In this document: positions 34,823 to 42,172 of the stretch, in pieces
How the letters are laid out: each line of letters starts with the position of its first letter
How positions within the stretch are numbered: the first letter of the stretch is position 1
The notes under the pieces: generated by a model
The model's input: the letters and a program-made list of their open reading frames with translations, nothing else
The model's database searches: none
What the model was told of the DNA's origin: nothing
Source: BJHQ01 sp964654285
GTDB lineage: Bacteria; Planctomycetota; UBA11346
Length of the DNA: 64,000 nucleotides
Assembly (NCBI GenBank): GCA_964654285.1
Contig: CAZZJC010000001.1
Span: 186,001-250,000 of the forward strand
Reading direction: 5' to 3'
Program-made: the position numbers and the translations under genes

Positions 34823-35683
34823 TCAGCGAAACGGGAAGCCGACCCCATGCACCATCTCGCCGCCGAAATGCCCGGCCAGGCCGACCGCGAGCGCCGTGGC
34901 GACGAGGGCGAGTTCGAGGATCCAGCGCCGCGATGGATCGCGCTGATGCAGCGCGGCGAGCAGGGCGCAGGCGACCGCGCCCGCGGCGGCGATCCAGCCG
35001 ACCAGTTCGTGGCGGGCGAGCAGCTGGGGATCCTGGCGGCCGGCGAAGAGCAGACCGCTCGCGACCGCAGCCGCCGCGGAGACGGCTCCGGCATAGATGA
35101 GCAGGGCGAGGGCGGCGTCCCACGTCCCGCCCCGACGGCGGGCGATGAGGGCGAACGGCAGCGCGATCAGGAGCGACGCGATCGGGAAATGGACGATCAG
35201 CGGATGCAGCCGCCCGACCAGGGGCGGGCCGGGTCGAGGGGCAGAGAGCGGCGGGGGGGGCGGGCCGGGCTGAGCCCCGGCCGGGGGCGCTGCGGGCCCG
35301 GTCGGCCAGGGGGCACCGAGTTCGACCCAGCGCGCCAGGTCGGCCACCACCTGTGCCGGCAGGGATCCATCCGGCGGCATGTGGGGTTCCTTCACCTGCC
35401 GTACGGTGGCGATGAGCAAACTCTGCTGCGGGTCGCCGGGGACGAGCGCCGGTCCGCTCGCGCCGCCGCTGAGCATCGCGGCGAGCGAATCCAGGCGCAG
35501 GTCCGCCCGGCGGCGGACCGGGCCGTGGCAGTTCCAGCATTCGCTGCGCAGCACCGGCTCGATCCGATTGCGGAAGAACGCGACGGCGCTGGGGTTCGGT
35601 CCCACCTCGACGCGATCCTCGCCGGCGGCCGGGCCGGCGCCGGGCAGCAGGAGGGCGCAGCAGACCAGCAGGCATCGGAGCAT
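34823..35683 (-). CDS. Planctomycete-type cytochrome c / DUF2231 membrane protein
   Basis: 286 residues from ATG 35683, which gives a clean signal peptide (MLRCLLVCCALLLPGAGPAAG). One heme-binding CxxCH in RSECWNCHGPVRRRADLRLDS matches the PSCyt1-type domain, with distal MPP Met region EPHMPPDGSLP. A Pro-rich linker follows, then four membrane helices beginning LHPLIVHFPIASLLIALPFAL, the DUF2231 signature. Probably a periplasmic electron-transfer or sensing module tethered to the membrane. This domain pair is common in Planctomycetota and Verrucomicrobiota. 58 bases upstream of gltX on the same strand. Confidence 0.85.
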   Translation of the reverse strand: MLRCLLVCCALLLPGAGPAAGEDRVEVGPNPSAVAFFRNRIEPVLRSECWNCHGPVRRRADLRLDSLAAMLSGGASGPALVPGDPQQSLLIATVRQVKEPHMPPDGSLPAQVVADLARWVELGAPWPTGPAAPPAGAQPGPPPPPLSAPRPGPPLVGRLHPLIVHFPIASLLIALPFALIARRRGGTWDAALALLIYAGAVSAAAAVASGLLFAGRQDPQLLARHELVGWIAAAGAVACALLAALHQRDPSRRWILELALVATALAVGLAGHFGGEMVHGVGFPFR

Positions 35684-35888
35684 GCGCGGATGATTCCGGG
35701 CTGGCGTCCTGGTTCCAGGCGGAGTTCCAGGCATCGGGGGGGGCGGCGGATGCCGGTCTTCCCGGGAGCGTCGGCCGCCACCGGCCGGACCCATGGCATG
35801 CGTGCGATGCCACCGACCGACTCGTGCTGCGCCCCGGGATCGGCCTGCGCGGGGTTGTCCCGGTGCTGGCCGGATTACCGTGCCGGCC

Positions 35889-36422
35889 ATGGACCCCGCC
35901 CCTGGCCGGTTGCTGGTCGCGAGCCCCGCGCTCACCGATCCCAATTTCGTCCGCAGCGTGGTCTATCTGATCGAGCATTCGCCGCAGGGGACGCTGGGCG
36001 TGATCATCAACCGGCCGATCGACATGCCCCTGGCCGACATCTGGAGCGAAGTGCCTGCGGGTCTGGCCCAGGCGCGCACCGCGGCCCAGGGCGGGCCGGT
36101 CGAGCCCGACAAGGGCCTGCTCCTGCACGCCTGCGCCGATCTCGACGGGGCCGGCAGCATGGGCAAGGGGATCTGCGTCGGCGGCAGCATCGAGGCGCTG
36201 GCGGAGCGCTTCCGCAGCGGCCCCGACCAGGACGGCCCGCGCCTGTTCCTCGGCCACAGCGGCTGGTCGCCGGGCCAGCTCGACGCCGAGATCGACGATG
36301 GCGGCTGGATCGTGCGTAGCGGCCGACCGGCGCTCCTCTTCGATCCCCGGCCCTCCCTCAACCTCTGGCAGCAGCTCGCCGAAGGCCGCAACGTCGGTCT
36401 GCACGATCCCAGCCCGAACTGA
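35889..36422 (+). CDS. YqgE/AlgH family protein
   Basis: 177 residues from ATG 35889 (GCCGGCC precedes; the frame upstream has no supporting features). Family signatures: GRLLVASPALTDPNFVRSVVYLIEHSPQGTLGVIINRP, GGPVEPDKGLLLH and LFLGHSGWSPGQLDAEI. A small soluble protein conserved in Gram-negative bacteria; the original alginate-regulator role is not general and the biochemical function is unsettled. Divergent from the cytochrome gene across 205 bases and upstream of a tRNA gene. Confidence 0.93.
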   Translation: MDPAPGRLLVASPALTDPNFVRSVVYLIEHSPQGTLGVIINRPIDMPLADIWSEVPAGLAQARTAAQGGPVEPDKGLLLHACADLDGAGSMGKGICVGGSIEALAERFRSGPDQDGPRLFLGHSGWSPGQLDAEIDDGGWIVRSGRPALLFDPRPSLNLWQQLAEGRNVGLHDPSPN

Positions 36423-36492
36423 GCCGCCGCACCGCCGCAACCCGGGAACGGGGTTGGCGGCGGCGAATCTGCTCTAGGCTTCCGTCCGTCAT

Positions 36493-36565
36493 GGGCCTGT
36501 AGCTCAATGGTCAGAGCAGGTGACTCATAATCACTCGGTTGTCGGTTCGAGTCCGGCCAGGCCCA
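36493..36565 (+). tRNA. tRNA with CAU anticodon, probably tRNA-Ile2
   Basis: 73 bases folding as a full cloverleaf: acceptor GGGCCTG / CAGGCCC, D arm GCTC / GAGC, anticodon arm GGTGA-CTCATAA-TCACT, T arm GTCGG-TTCGAGT-CCGGC, discriminator A, no encoded CCA. The stretch GAGCAGGTGACTCATAATC resembles the known tRNA-Ile2 (GAGCAGGCGACUCAUAAUC in E. coli) far more than elongator tRNA-Met. If so, TilS would convert C34 to lysidine to read AUA. The lack of a Met-type anticodon stem supports this; identity is inferred. Confidence 0.9.
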
Positions 36566-36661
36566 TCAGGTGATGAGTGCACGCGGGAACGGGGCATTCC
36601 GACCGCATCTTCAGTCTCACACGCGATTTTCCCGAGTGGGCCTCACGGATTAACGTCGATC

Positions 36662-36686
36662 CCTTCCAGGCGTAACTGCTGGAAGG
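36662..36686 (+). promoter_or_regulatory. Hairpin covering the ribosome-binding site
   Basis: CCTTCCAG (36662-36669) pairs perfectly with CTGGAAGG (36679-36686) around a nine-base loop. The right arm includes most of GGAAGGA, the only good ribosome-binding site for the gene starting at 36696. The fold would hide the site, suggesting translational control, but no ligand or riboswitch class is recognised. Confidence 0.5.
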
Positions 36687-36695
36687 AACCTGATC

Positions 36696-38366
36696 ATGAC
36701 CTCTCCGTCCGTGCGGCGCAGCCCTCGTCCTCTCTTCCTGGCCGCGTCCGCAGGTCTGGCCCTGGCCGGATTCGCCGCCGCCGACCTGGCCGCTGGCGAT
36801 GGCCCGGAACCGCGAACCCGTTTCCACGAGTTCACGGACAAGTACAAGAATCCGAAGAATCCTGCGGATCCGCTGGTGGTCACCTACCTGGGCGGCAAGG
36901 GCAACGAATGGGCCTCGGGCGGGGGCTTCCAGCCGGATGGCAGCGTGATCGTGGTCGGGACCGCCGCCGGCCCAGAGTTCGATCTCGCAGGAGGCGTCGC
37001 GGTCAAGGTGGTCGGTGGCAGCGATGGTCCGGCACCGGCCACCACCGATGCCACGGTGGTCAAACAGGTCGAAGACAAGAAAACCGGCAATAAGCACAAG
37101 GAAGTCATCATCACTGGTTGCTACACCGCCGGCGCACCCTTCGTCGCCAAGCTGGCTGCGGATGGCAAGGTCGTCCAATCCGCCATCCGCCTGCCCTGGG
37201 GCGTGGGCAGTTGCAGCAGCGGCCTGGTCGATGGCCAGGGCAACATCTACATCGCGGGCCTCGCGGGAGCCAATCTGAAGACGCTTTCGCCCCAGGCGGC
37301 CAACCCCAAGGTCGCCGGAGCGCCGGAGGGCGGTACATCGCCGCTCATCTTCGTGGCCGGGATCGCTCCCGACCTCTCCTCAGTGCGCTGGTGCGCCACC
37401 GTTCCCGACACCGGCATGGCGCCGGAACTGCGGTTCAACGCCAAGGGTGACCTGGTCGTCACCGCCGGCCACTTCAACGTCTTCAGCACCAAGGGCGAAT
37501 TCATCTCGCACCGCGACCTGCGCCAGACCAAACGCGATCGCGGGGTGAACCCGGTCGACGGTTCCTTCGCCGTCGGCTACGACACCAACACCAAGACGGG
37601 ACGCGAACCGTGGCGCCAGCCGCATCTGGAGATCTACGAACCGGACGGGACGCTGCGCTATGAATACTACGCCTGGGCTCCGCGCCTGGTGGGGGCGCCG
37701 TCCTCGCGCGAGGTTTCGGATTCGTCGATCACCTACCTGAACTTCTCCGATGATGGGAAGGCGCTGCTGCTGTCGGGCTGGTCGGATGGCGGCAATTCGG
37801 TCCTGCTCAAGCAGCCCTATGACCTGCGCAGCCTGGTGAAATGCCCCGGTCTGGGCATGAGCGCCTGGGGCGCCAATGCCGGCTCCTTCTGCTACCTCAT
37901 CCGGATGGATCCCGAAAGCGGCAAGGTGACCGGTCACACCATGTACCTGGCCTACCTGCGATCCAAGAACAAGCCGAGCGGTTTGAGGACCGGCCATATC
38001 AATCTGGCCAGCGATGGTTCGAACATCGTCTGCGGCAGCTCCGCCTACGGTTTCATCCAGACGCGGCAGTCGGGGTTCAAGGGGAGTTACATCGGCGGAT
38101 CGTTCGTCACGATCATGAACCAGGACATGAGCGACCTCCGTTTCGCGGCCATCGTCCCCGGGGCTGGCGAGGTCATGCTCAATCTGCGGGAAAACCCTTG
38201 GGCCAGCACCAAAGGCGTCGCGGGCGGCAGGCATCGCGTGCTGGTCGCCAGCGGCGCGCAGAAACATGACGATTTCTGGTCCTGCAATCCGGTGCAGTCC
38301 GGGTTCGGCGGGGGCAACCTTGACGCCGCTGTCGTGGTTCTCGACCTCGGTCCCGCCAAACCCTGA
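36696..38366 (+). CDS. Secreted protein of unknown function, beta-propeller-like pattern
   Basis: 556 residues with a twin-basic signal peptide (RRSPRPLFLAASAGLALAGFAAADLAAG). No family is recognised. The mature part has repeated strand-turn units such as GNEWASGGGFQPDGSVIVVGT, LVDGQGNIYIAGLAG, LRFNAKGDLVVTAGHF and ITYLNFSDDGKALLLSGW (each G-D-G/aromatic containing), which resemble blades of a propeller of the PQQ/SBBP type. Exported. Followed after 14 bases by another secreted protein gene, so the pair are likely cotranscribed. Its ribosome site is in a hairpin. Confidence 0.75.
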   Translation: MTSPSVRRSPRPLFLAASAGLALAGFAAADLAAGDGPEPRTRFHEFTDKYKNPKNPADPLVVTYLGGKGNEWASGGGFQPDGSVIVVGTAAGPEFDLAGGVAVKVVGGSDGPAPATTDATVVKQVEDKKTGNKHKEVIITGCYTAGAPFVAKLAADGKVVQSAIRLPWGVGSCSSGLVDGQGNIYIAGLAGANLKTLSPQAANPKVAGAPEGGTSPLIFVAGIAPDLSSVRWCATVPDTGMAPELRFNAKGDLVVTAGHFNVFSTKGEFISHRDLRQTKRDRGVNPVDGSFAVGYDTNTKTGREPWRQPHLEIYEPDGTLRYEYYAWAPRLVGAPSSREVSDSSITYLNFSDDGKALLLSGWSDGGNSVLLKQPYDLRSLVKCPGLGMSAWGANAGSFCYLIRMDPESGKVTGHTMYLAYLRSKNKPSGLRTGHINLASDGSNIVCGSSAYGFIQTRQSGFKGSYIGGSFVTIMNQDMSDLRFAAIVPGAGEVMLNLRENPWASTKGVAGGRHRVLVASGAQKHDDFWSCNPVQSGFGGGNLDAAVVVLDLGPAKP

Positions 38367-38380
38367 TCCCAGGATCATCC

Positions 38381-39046
38381 ATGCGATTCCTCCCGTCCAT
38401 CGTCCTGTCGCTCGCCGTCGGCAGCCTCGCGGCCGCCCAGCCCGTTCCGATCTCCGGACCGGTCGGATTCGGCCCCACCACTCCGCACTACGTCTCGGCC
38501 GTCTTCGAATTGCGGGATCCGAACCCCGATACGGAACTCTGGCCCGCGATCTACCACGGTCGGACCCTCGAACCGACGGTGCTGACCTTCTCCGAAATGG
38601 CCATCGATCTCAAATCCCCCCTCGTCCTTGGCGCCGACACCGGCAGTCTCATGCGCTCCGGCAACTCCCGCCGTCTCATCGGCGAGATCCTGCCCCAGGG
38701 CGGGGCCAAGGATGGCGAGGACAGGCCGCTTCCGATGCCCAAGGTCACGATCAGCAAGATCGAAGGCGGGGCGAAAGGCGCGCTGACCTTCAGCGGATCG
38801 CTGGTCATGGCCGACAAGACCGTTCCGATCGAGGGAACCGGCAAGTTCGGCCGCAACCGCAACGACGGGGACGAGGTCATCGGCCTGACCTTCGTCGCGA
38901 CCTTCAAGGGCAAGGCGCTTGGTCTGGTGAAGTACGCTGATCGGGATGTCCAGCTGGTGGTCAGCACGGCCGGCAAGGCGGGAGTCGATCCCAGCGAGGC
39001 GAAGGCCGTTCCGGAAGCCTCGGGTGGGAAGAAGAAGAAAAAATAA
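38381..39046 (+). CDS. Small secreted protein with poly-Lys tail
   Basis: 221 residues. Signal peptide MRFLPSIVLSLAVGSLAAAQ. The body is beta-rich (LTFSGSLVMADKTVPIEGTGKFG, IGLTFVATFKGKALGLVKYADRDVQLVV) with no recognised domain; the pattern is vaguely like lipocalin/YceI-type periplasmic proteins but not convincing. The C-terminus ends GGKKKKK. Downstream of the secreted propeller-like protein, 14 bases away. A 227-base gap follows to the convergent AraC gene; I see no gene in it. Confidence 0.7.
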   Translation: MRFLPSIVLSLAVGSLAAAQPVPISGPVGFGPTTPHYVSAVFELRDPNPDTELWPAIYHGRTLEPTVLTFSEMAIDLKSPLVLGADTGSLMRSGNSRRLIGEILPQGGAKDGEDRPLPMPKVTISKIEGGAKGALTFSGSLVMADKTVPIEGTGKFGRNRNDGDEVIGLTFVATFKGKALGLVKYADRDVQLVVSTAGKAGVDPSEAKAVPEASGGKKKKK

Positions 39047-39273
39047 ACGGAAGGCCCAAAGCACCCTCTGCCGACCGGTCGACACCTCTTTGCCGTAGCA
39101 CAGCACAGCGCGGCCCGGCCGCGTCATCCGCTTACCGCTGCCGGATCCAACCCAGGGGAGAACGTCCGCCTGGCCGACGCCGGCGGAGCCGGCCTGCGGG
39201 CGCGTACCGGAGTCGGCAGGATGATCGAGCCGATGGGCGGAATGTTGAGCCGGGCCGCTGAGGCCGGAGCGAT

Positions 39274-40065
39274 TCAGGACTGATCGGCGCGGAACGGCAA
39301 GGTTCTGCGCAGTGACCCCGGAGTGCATCCGTGTTCGCGGCGGATCCAGCGGCTGAGGTGGCTGGCGGAATCGAAGCCGCACTGGTCGGCGATCGCCTCC
39401 AGGGTGAGATCGGTGCGGGTGAGCAGGTCGACGGCGCGGCGGATCCGCCGCCGGCGCAGGGCGATCGCCGGCGGTTCGCCCCGATGCTGCTTGAAGGCCA
39501 GGCGCAGGGTGGATGCGGCCACGCCCAGGCGCCGCGCGAGCGTGGTGAGCCGCAACGGGTCTTCCGAACCCTGGTCGAACAGCGCCTCGGCCTCGGCCAC
39601 CAGCGCCAGGCCGGGATCGGCGGTCGCGCGGGCCGCTGAACGGCGCAGGCGCAGGTCCAGTTCACCGGCCAGGAGCGCGAGCATGGCCTCGCGATCCGAG
39701 CCCGTGCCGGCGAGTTCGCCGACGATCGCGACGCAGAGCCGCTCGAAGGTACCGGTCGCGTCGTCCTGGGCCTGGGTCGGCCAGGGATGGTCGGGCGGGG
39801 CGTCGATGCCGATGAACCAGTTCGTGAAGCCGTTGCCGGCGAGCTCGGCATGCACGTGGCCGGGTGGAGTCAGCCAGACGACGCCGGGAGCAGCCTGGGT
39901 CGCCACCCCGTCGACGACGAAACGCGGCCGCCCGCGGCGGTAGTAGACCAGTTCCCAGGCGGTGTGCCGGTGCGGCGGGGTGTCGCGCCGAGGCGGGGCC
40001 GTGAAGCCGCCGCCGTTGAGGATCTGGATCGGCGATCCGTGCAAATCAGGTGTCGCGGTGTGCAT
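39274..40065 (-). CDS. AraC-family transcriptional regulator
   Basis: 263 residues. Cupin-type N-terminal sensor: RRDTPPHRHTAWELVYYRRGRPRFVVDG and LTPPGHVHAELAG. C-terminal double helix-turn-helix: LTTLARRLGVAASTLRLAFKQH and LEAIADQCGFDSASHLSRWIRREHGCTPG. Only 38 bases separate its start from the divergent PhyH gene at 40104, so it must share and probably control that promoter. The pair repeats the AraC/PhyH layout of 25.1-27.8 kb. Confidence 0.92.
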   Translation of the reverse strand: MHTATPDLHGSPIQILNGGGFTAPPRRDTPPHRHTAWELVYYRRGRPRFVVDGVATQAAPGVVWLTPPGHVHAELAGNGFTNWFIGIDAPPDHPWPTQAQDDATGTFERLCVAIVGELAGTGSDREAMLALLAGELDLRLRRSAARATADPGLALVAEAEALFDQGSEDPLRLTTLARRLGVAASTLRLAFKQHRGEPPAIALRRRRIRRAVDLLTRTDLTLEAIADQCGFDSASHLSRWIRREHGCTPGSLRRTLPFRADQS

Positions 40066-40084
40066 GGAATACGTAGATGAACGT

Positions 40085-40094
40085 CAGTATACTG
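40085..40094. promoter_or_regulatory. Palindrome in divergent AraC/PhyH promoter
   Basis: CAGTATACTG is a perfect ten-base palindrome in the 38-base gap between the two divergent starts. It contains TATACT, a good -10 hexamer on either strand. This places overlapping promoters and a likely regulator contact in the same few bases. Confidence 0.45.
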
Positions 40095-40103
40095 TCGTCC
40101 ATC

Positions 40104-40907
40104 ATGAACGCACCCATCGATCCATGCCAGACCGTTCCCCTCCACGCCGTGCCCGCGGCCGGCCGCCTGGACGCCGCCGCCTGCGCCGACTTCGCGCACG
40201 ACGGGATGCTCCTGCGACGCGGCTATTTCAGCCGGGCCGAGATGGACGCCCTGCTGTCCTACGCGCGCAACGACGCTCCGCTGCAGCAGAACGCGAACGT
40301 GATGAAGGACGCCGCCGGCCGGGCCAGCCGGCTCAATCTCTGGACCACCCTGCGTGACGATCTCTATGCGCGCTTCTCGCGCTGCCGGCGGGTGGCCGGG
40401 GCGGCGGCGCAGCTCCTGGGCGAGGAGGTCTACCACTGGCATGCCAAGATGATGCTCAAGGAGCCCAAGGTCGGCGGCGCCTGGGAATGGCACCAGGATT
40501 ACGGCTACTGGTACAACGACAAATGCCTGTCGCCGCAGATGATCAGCTGCATGGTCGCGGTCGACCGCGCGACCCGGGCCAACGGCTGTCTGCAGGTCCT
40601 GCGCGGCAGCCACCGTTTCGGCCGCATCGACCACGGCAAGTTCGGCGATCAGGTCGGCGCCGACCCGGCCCGGGTCGCGGCGGCGCGCTCGCGCTGCGAA
40701 CTCGTCCATTTCGAGGCCGAGCCGGGCGACGCGATCTTCTTCCACGGCAACCTGCTGCACGGATCCGAGGCCAATACGTCCGATCATTCACGCTGGTCGC
40801 TGATCATGACCTACAACGCACGCTCCAATTCGCCCTTCGTGGGCGGCGGGTTCCATCCCGAGTACAGCCCGCTGCCGATCCTCGATGACGATCTCCTTCT
40901 CGGTTAG
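40104..40907 (+). CDS. Phytanoyl-CoA dioxygenase-family protein
   Basis: 267 residues from ATG 40104 (an ATG at 40077 would place the start inside the promoter gap). Complete Fe(II)/2OG oxygenase triad: HxD in WEWHQDYGYWY, distal His in GNLLHGSEANTSDHS, followed by Arg in SRWSLIMTYNAR for 2-oxoglutarate. Also FAHDGMLLRRGYFSRAEMDALL at the N-terminus. Closest in pattern to ectoine-hydroxylase/PhyH proteins (LQVLRGSHRFGRIDHG), though substrate identity is not established. Followed after 42 bases by a UroD-like gene. Confidence 0.9.
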   Translation: MNAPIDPCQTVPLHAVPAAGRLDAAACADFAHDGMLLRRGYFSRAEMDALLSYARNDAPLQQNANVMKDAAGRASRLNLWTTLRDDLYARFSRCRRVAGAAAQLLGEEVYHWHAKMMLKEPKVGGAWEWHQDYGYWYNDKCLSPQMISCMVAVDRATRANGCLQVLRGSHRFGRIDHGKFGDQVGADPARVAAARSRCELVHFEAEPGDAIFFHGNLLHGSEANTSDHSRWSLIMTYNARSNSPFVGGGFHPEYSPLPILDDDLLLG

Positions 40908-40949
40908 GCGTATCCGGCAGGTGCAACCCAGTCCCCCAGGAACCAGCCC

Positions 40950-42119
40950 ATGACCCTCGTCAGCGAAGAGACCGCCCACCTGCAGCAGGCGCAGACGCCG
41001 ATCGTCAAGCCGTCATCGGCCGGCCTGACCTCCGGCGAACGCGTGGTGCGCTGCCTGGCGGGTGGCAGCATCGATCGCGTCCCCTTCGGGGTCGGGCTTG
41101 GATGGCATCCCTGGGGCGAGACCTGGAAACGCTGGCAGCGGGAATCGGGTCTGCCCAAGCTCGATCCGGCGCGCGAACTCGGCTACGATCCCAGTTTCGC
41201 CCTGCCGCGCATCGAACCGGGGGTCTTTCCGCCCTTCCCGGTGCAGGTGCTCAGCGAGGACGAGAACTACCGCACCGTGCGCGACGGGCGCGGACTGATC
41301 CGGCGCGAGCTGAAGGGCAGCGGCAACATGCCCGAATTCATCGGCGGCCCGGTGAAGACCGAGGCGGACTGGGAACGCTTCAAGCGCGAGCGCCTGGATC
41401 CGGCCGCTCCGGGGCGCATCGGCGAGGACTGGTCCGCCTTCCGCGCCCGCCTGGCCCAGACCGGCGAGGCGGTGCAGGTCGGGGTGTTCCCCTGGGGCAT
41501 CTTCGGCACCCCGCGCGATTTCCTCGGGGTCGAGAACCTGCTCGTCGACTTCTGCGACCGGTCGGAACTGATCCACGACATGATGGAGACCCTCACCAGC
41601 CTGTGGCTCGACCTGTGGGAACGCGTCGCCGCCGAGGTGCAGATCGACCATATCCACATCTGGGAGGACATGTCCGGGCGCCAGGGCTCGCTGATCTCGC
41701 CGCGCATGGTCGAGAAGTTCATGATGCCGTGCTACGACCGCATCGTCGCCTTCGCCCGCGGCCACGGCGTGCGGGTGATCTCGGTCGACAGCGACGGCGA
41801 CGTGAAGCAGCTCGTGCCGATCATGAAGGCGCATGGCATCAACGCGTTCTTCCCCTTCGAGGTGCAGGCCGGCTGCGACATCGAACGCTACCGCGACCAG
41901 TACGCCGACCTCGGCCTGTGGGGCGGTCTCGACAAGCGCGCCCTCGCCCTCGGCCGCACCGCCATCGACCGCGAGGTCGAACGCTGCGCCCGGATGTGCG
42001 AACGCGGCCGCTACCTGCCGATGTTCGACCACCTCATCCCGCCCGATGTCCCCTGGGCCGACTTCGTCTACGCCGCCGGCCGCATCCGCCGGGTCTGCCA
42101 TGGGCAGTCGCTGGGGTGA
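40950..42119 (+). CDS. Uroporphyrinogen decarboxylase-like methyltransferase
   Basis: 389 residues. UroD-superfamily landmarks: SGERVVRCLAGGSIDRVPFG at the start, VQVGVFPWGIFGTPRDFLG, HIHIWEDMSGRQGSLISPRMVEKFMMP, VDSDGDVKQLVPIMKAHGINAFFPFEVQAG, and LWGGLDKRALA (the C-terminal GGLDK strand). The catalytic Arg/Asp set of true HemE is not evident, so a methyltransferase-type or other C1 role is more likely than heme synthesis. Downstream of PhyH. 53 bases from the convergent TPR gene. Confidence 0.85.
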   Translation: MTLVSEETAHLQQAQTPIVKPSSAGLTSGERVVRCLAGGSIDRVPFGVGLGWHPWGETWKRWQRESGLPKLDPARELGYDPSFALPRIEPGVFPPFPVQVLSEDENYRTVRDGRGLIRRELKGSGNMPEFIGGPVKTEADWERFKRERLDPAAPGRIGEDWSAFRARLAQTGEAVQVGVFPWGIFGTPRDFLGVENLLVDFCDRSELIHDMMETLTSLWLDLWERVAAEVQIDHIHIWEDMSGRQGSLISPRMVEKFMMPCYDRIVAFARGHGVRVISVDSDGDVKQLVPIMKAHGINAFFPFEVQAGCDIERYRDQYADLGLWGGLDKRALALGRTAIDREVERCARMCERGRYLPMFDHLIPPDVPWADFVYAAGRIRRVCHGQSLG

Positions 42120-42172
42120 GCCGGGAAACAGGCGTTGGCGAGGATCTTCTTGGAAATGACCGCCTGCCGTGA

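Noticed and set aside
39047..39273. Small gene between the poly-Lys protein and AraC gene
   Set aside because: Only very short frames without ribosome sites are present; it reads as a plain intergenic gap between convergent genes.
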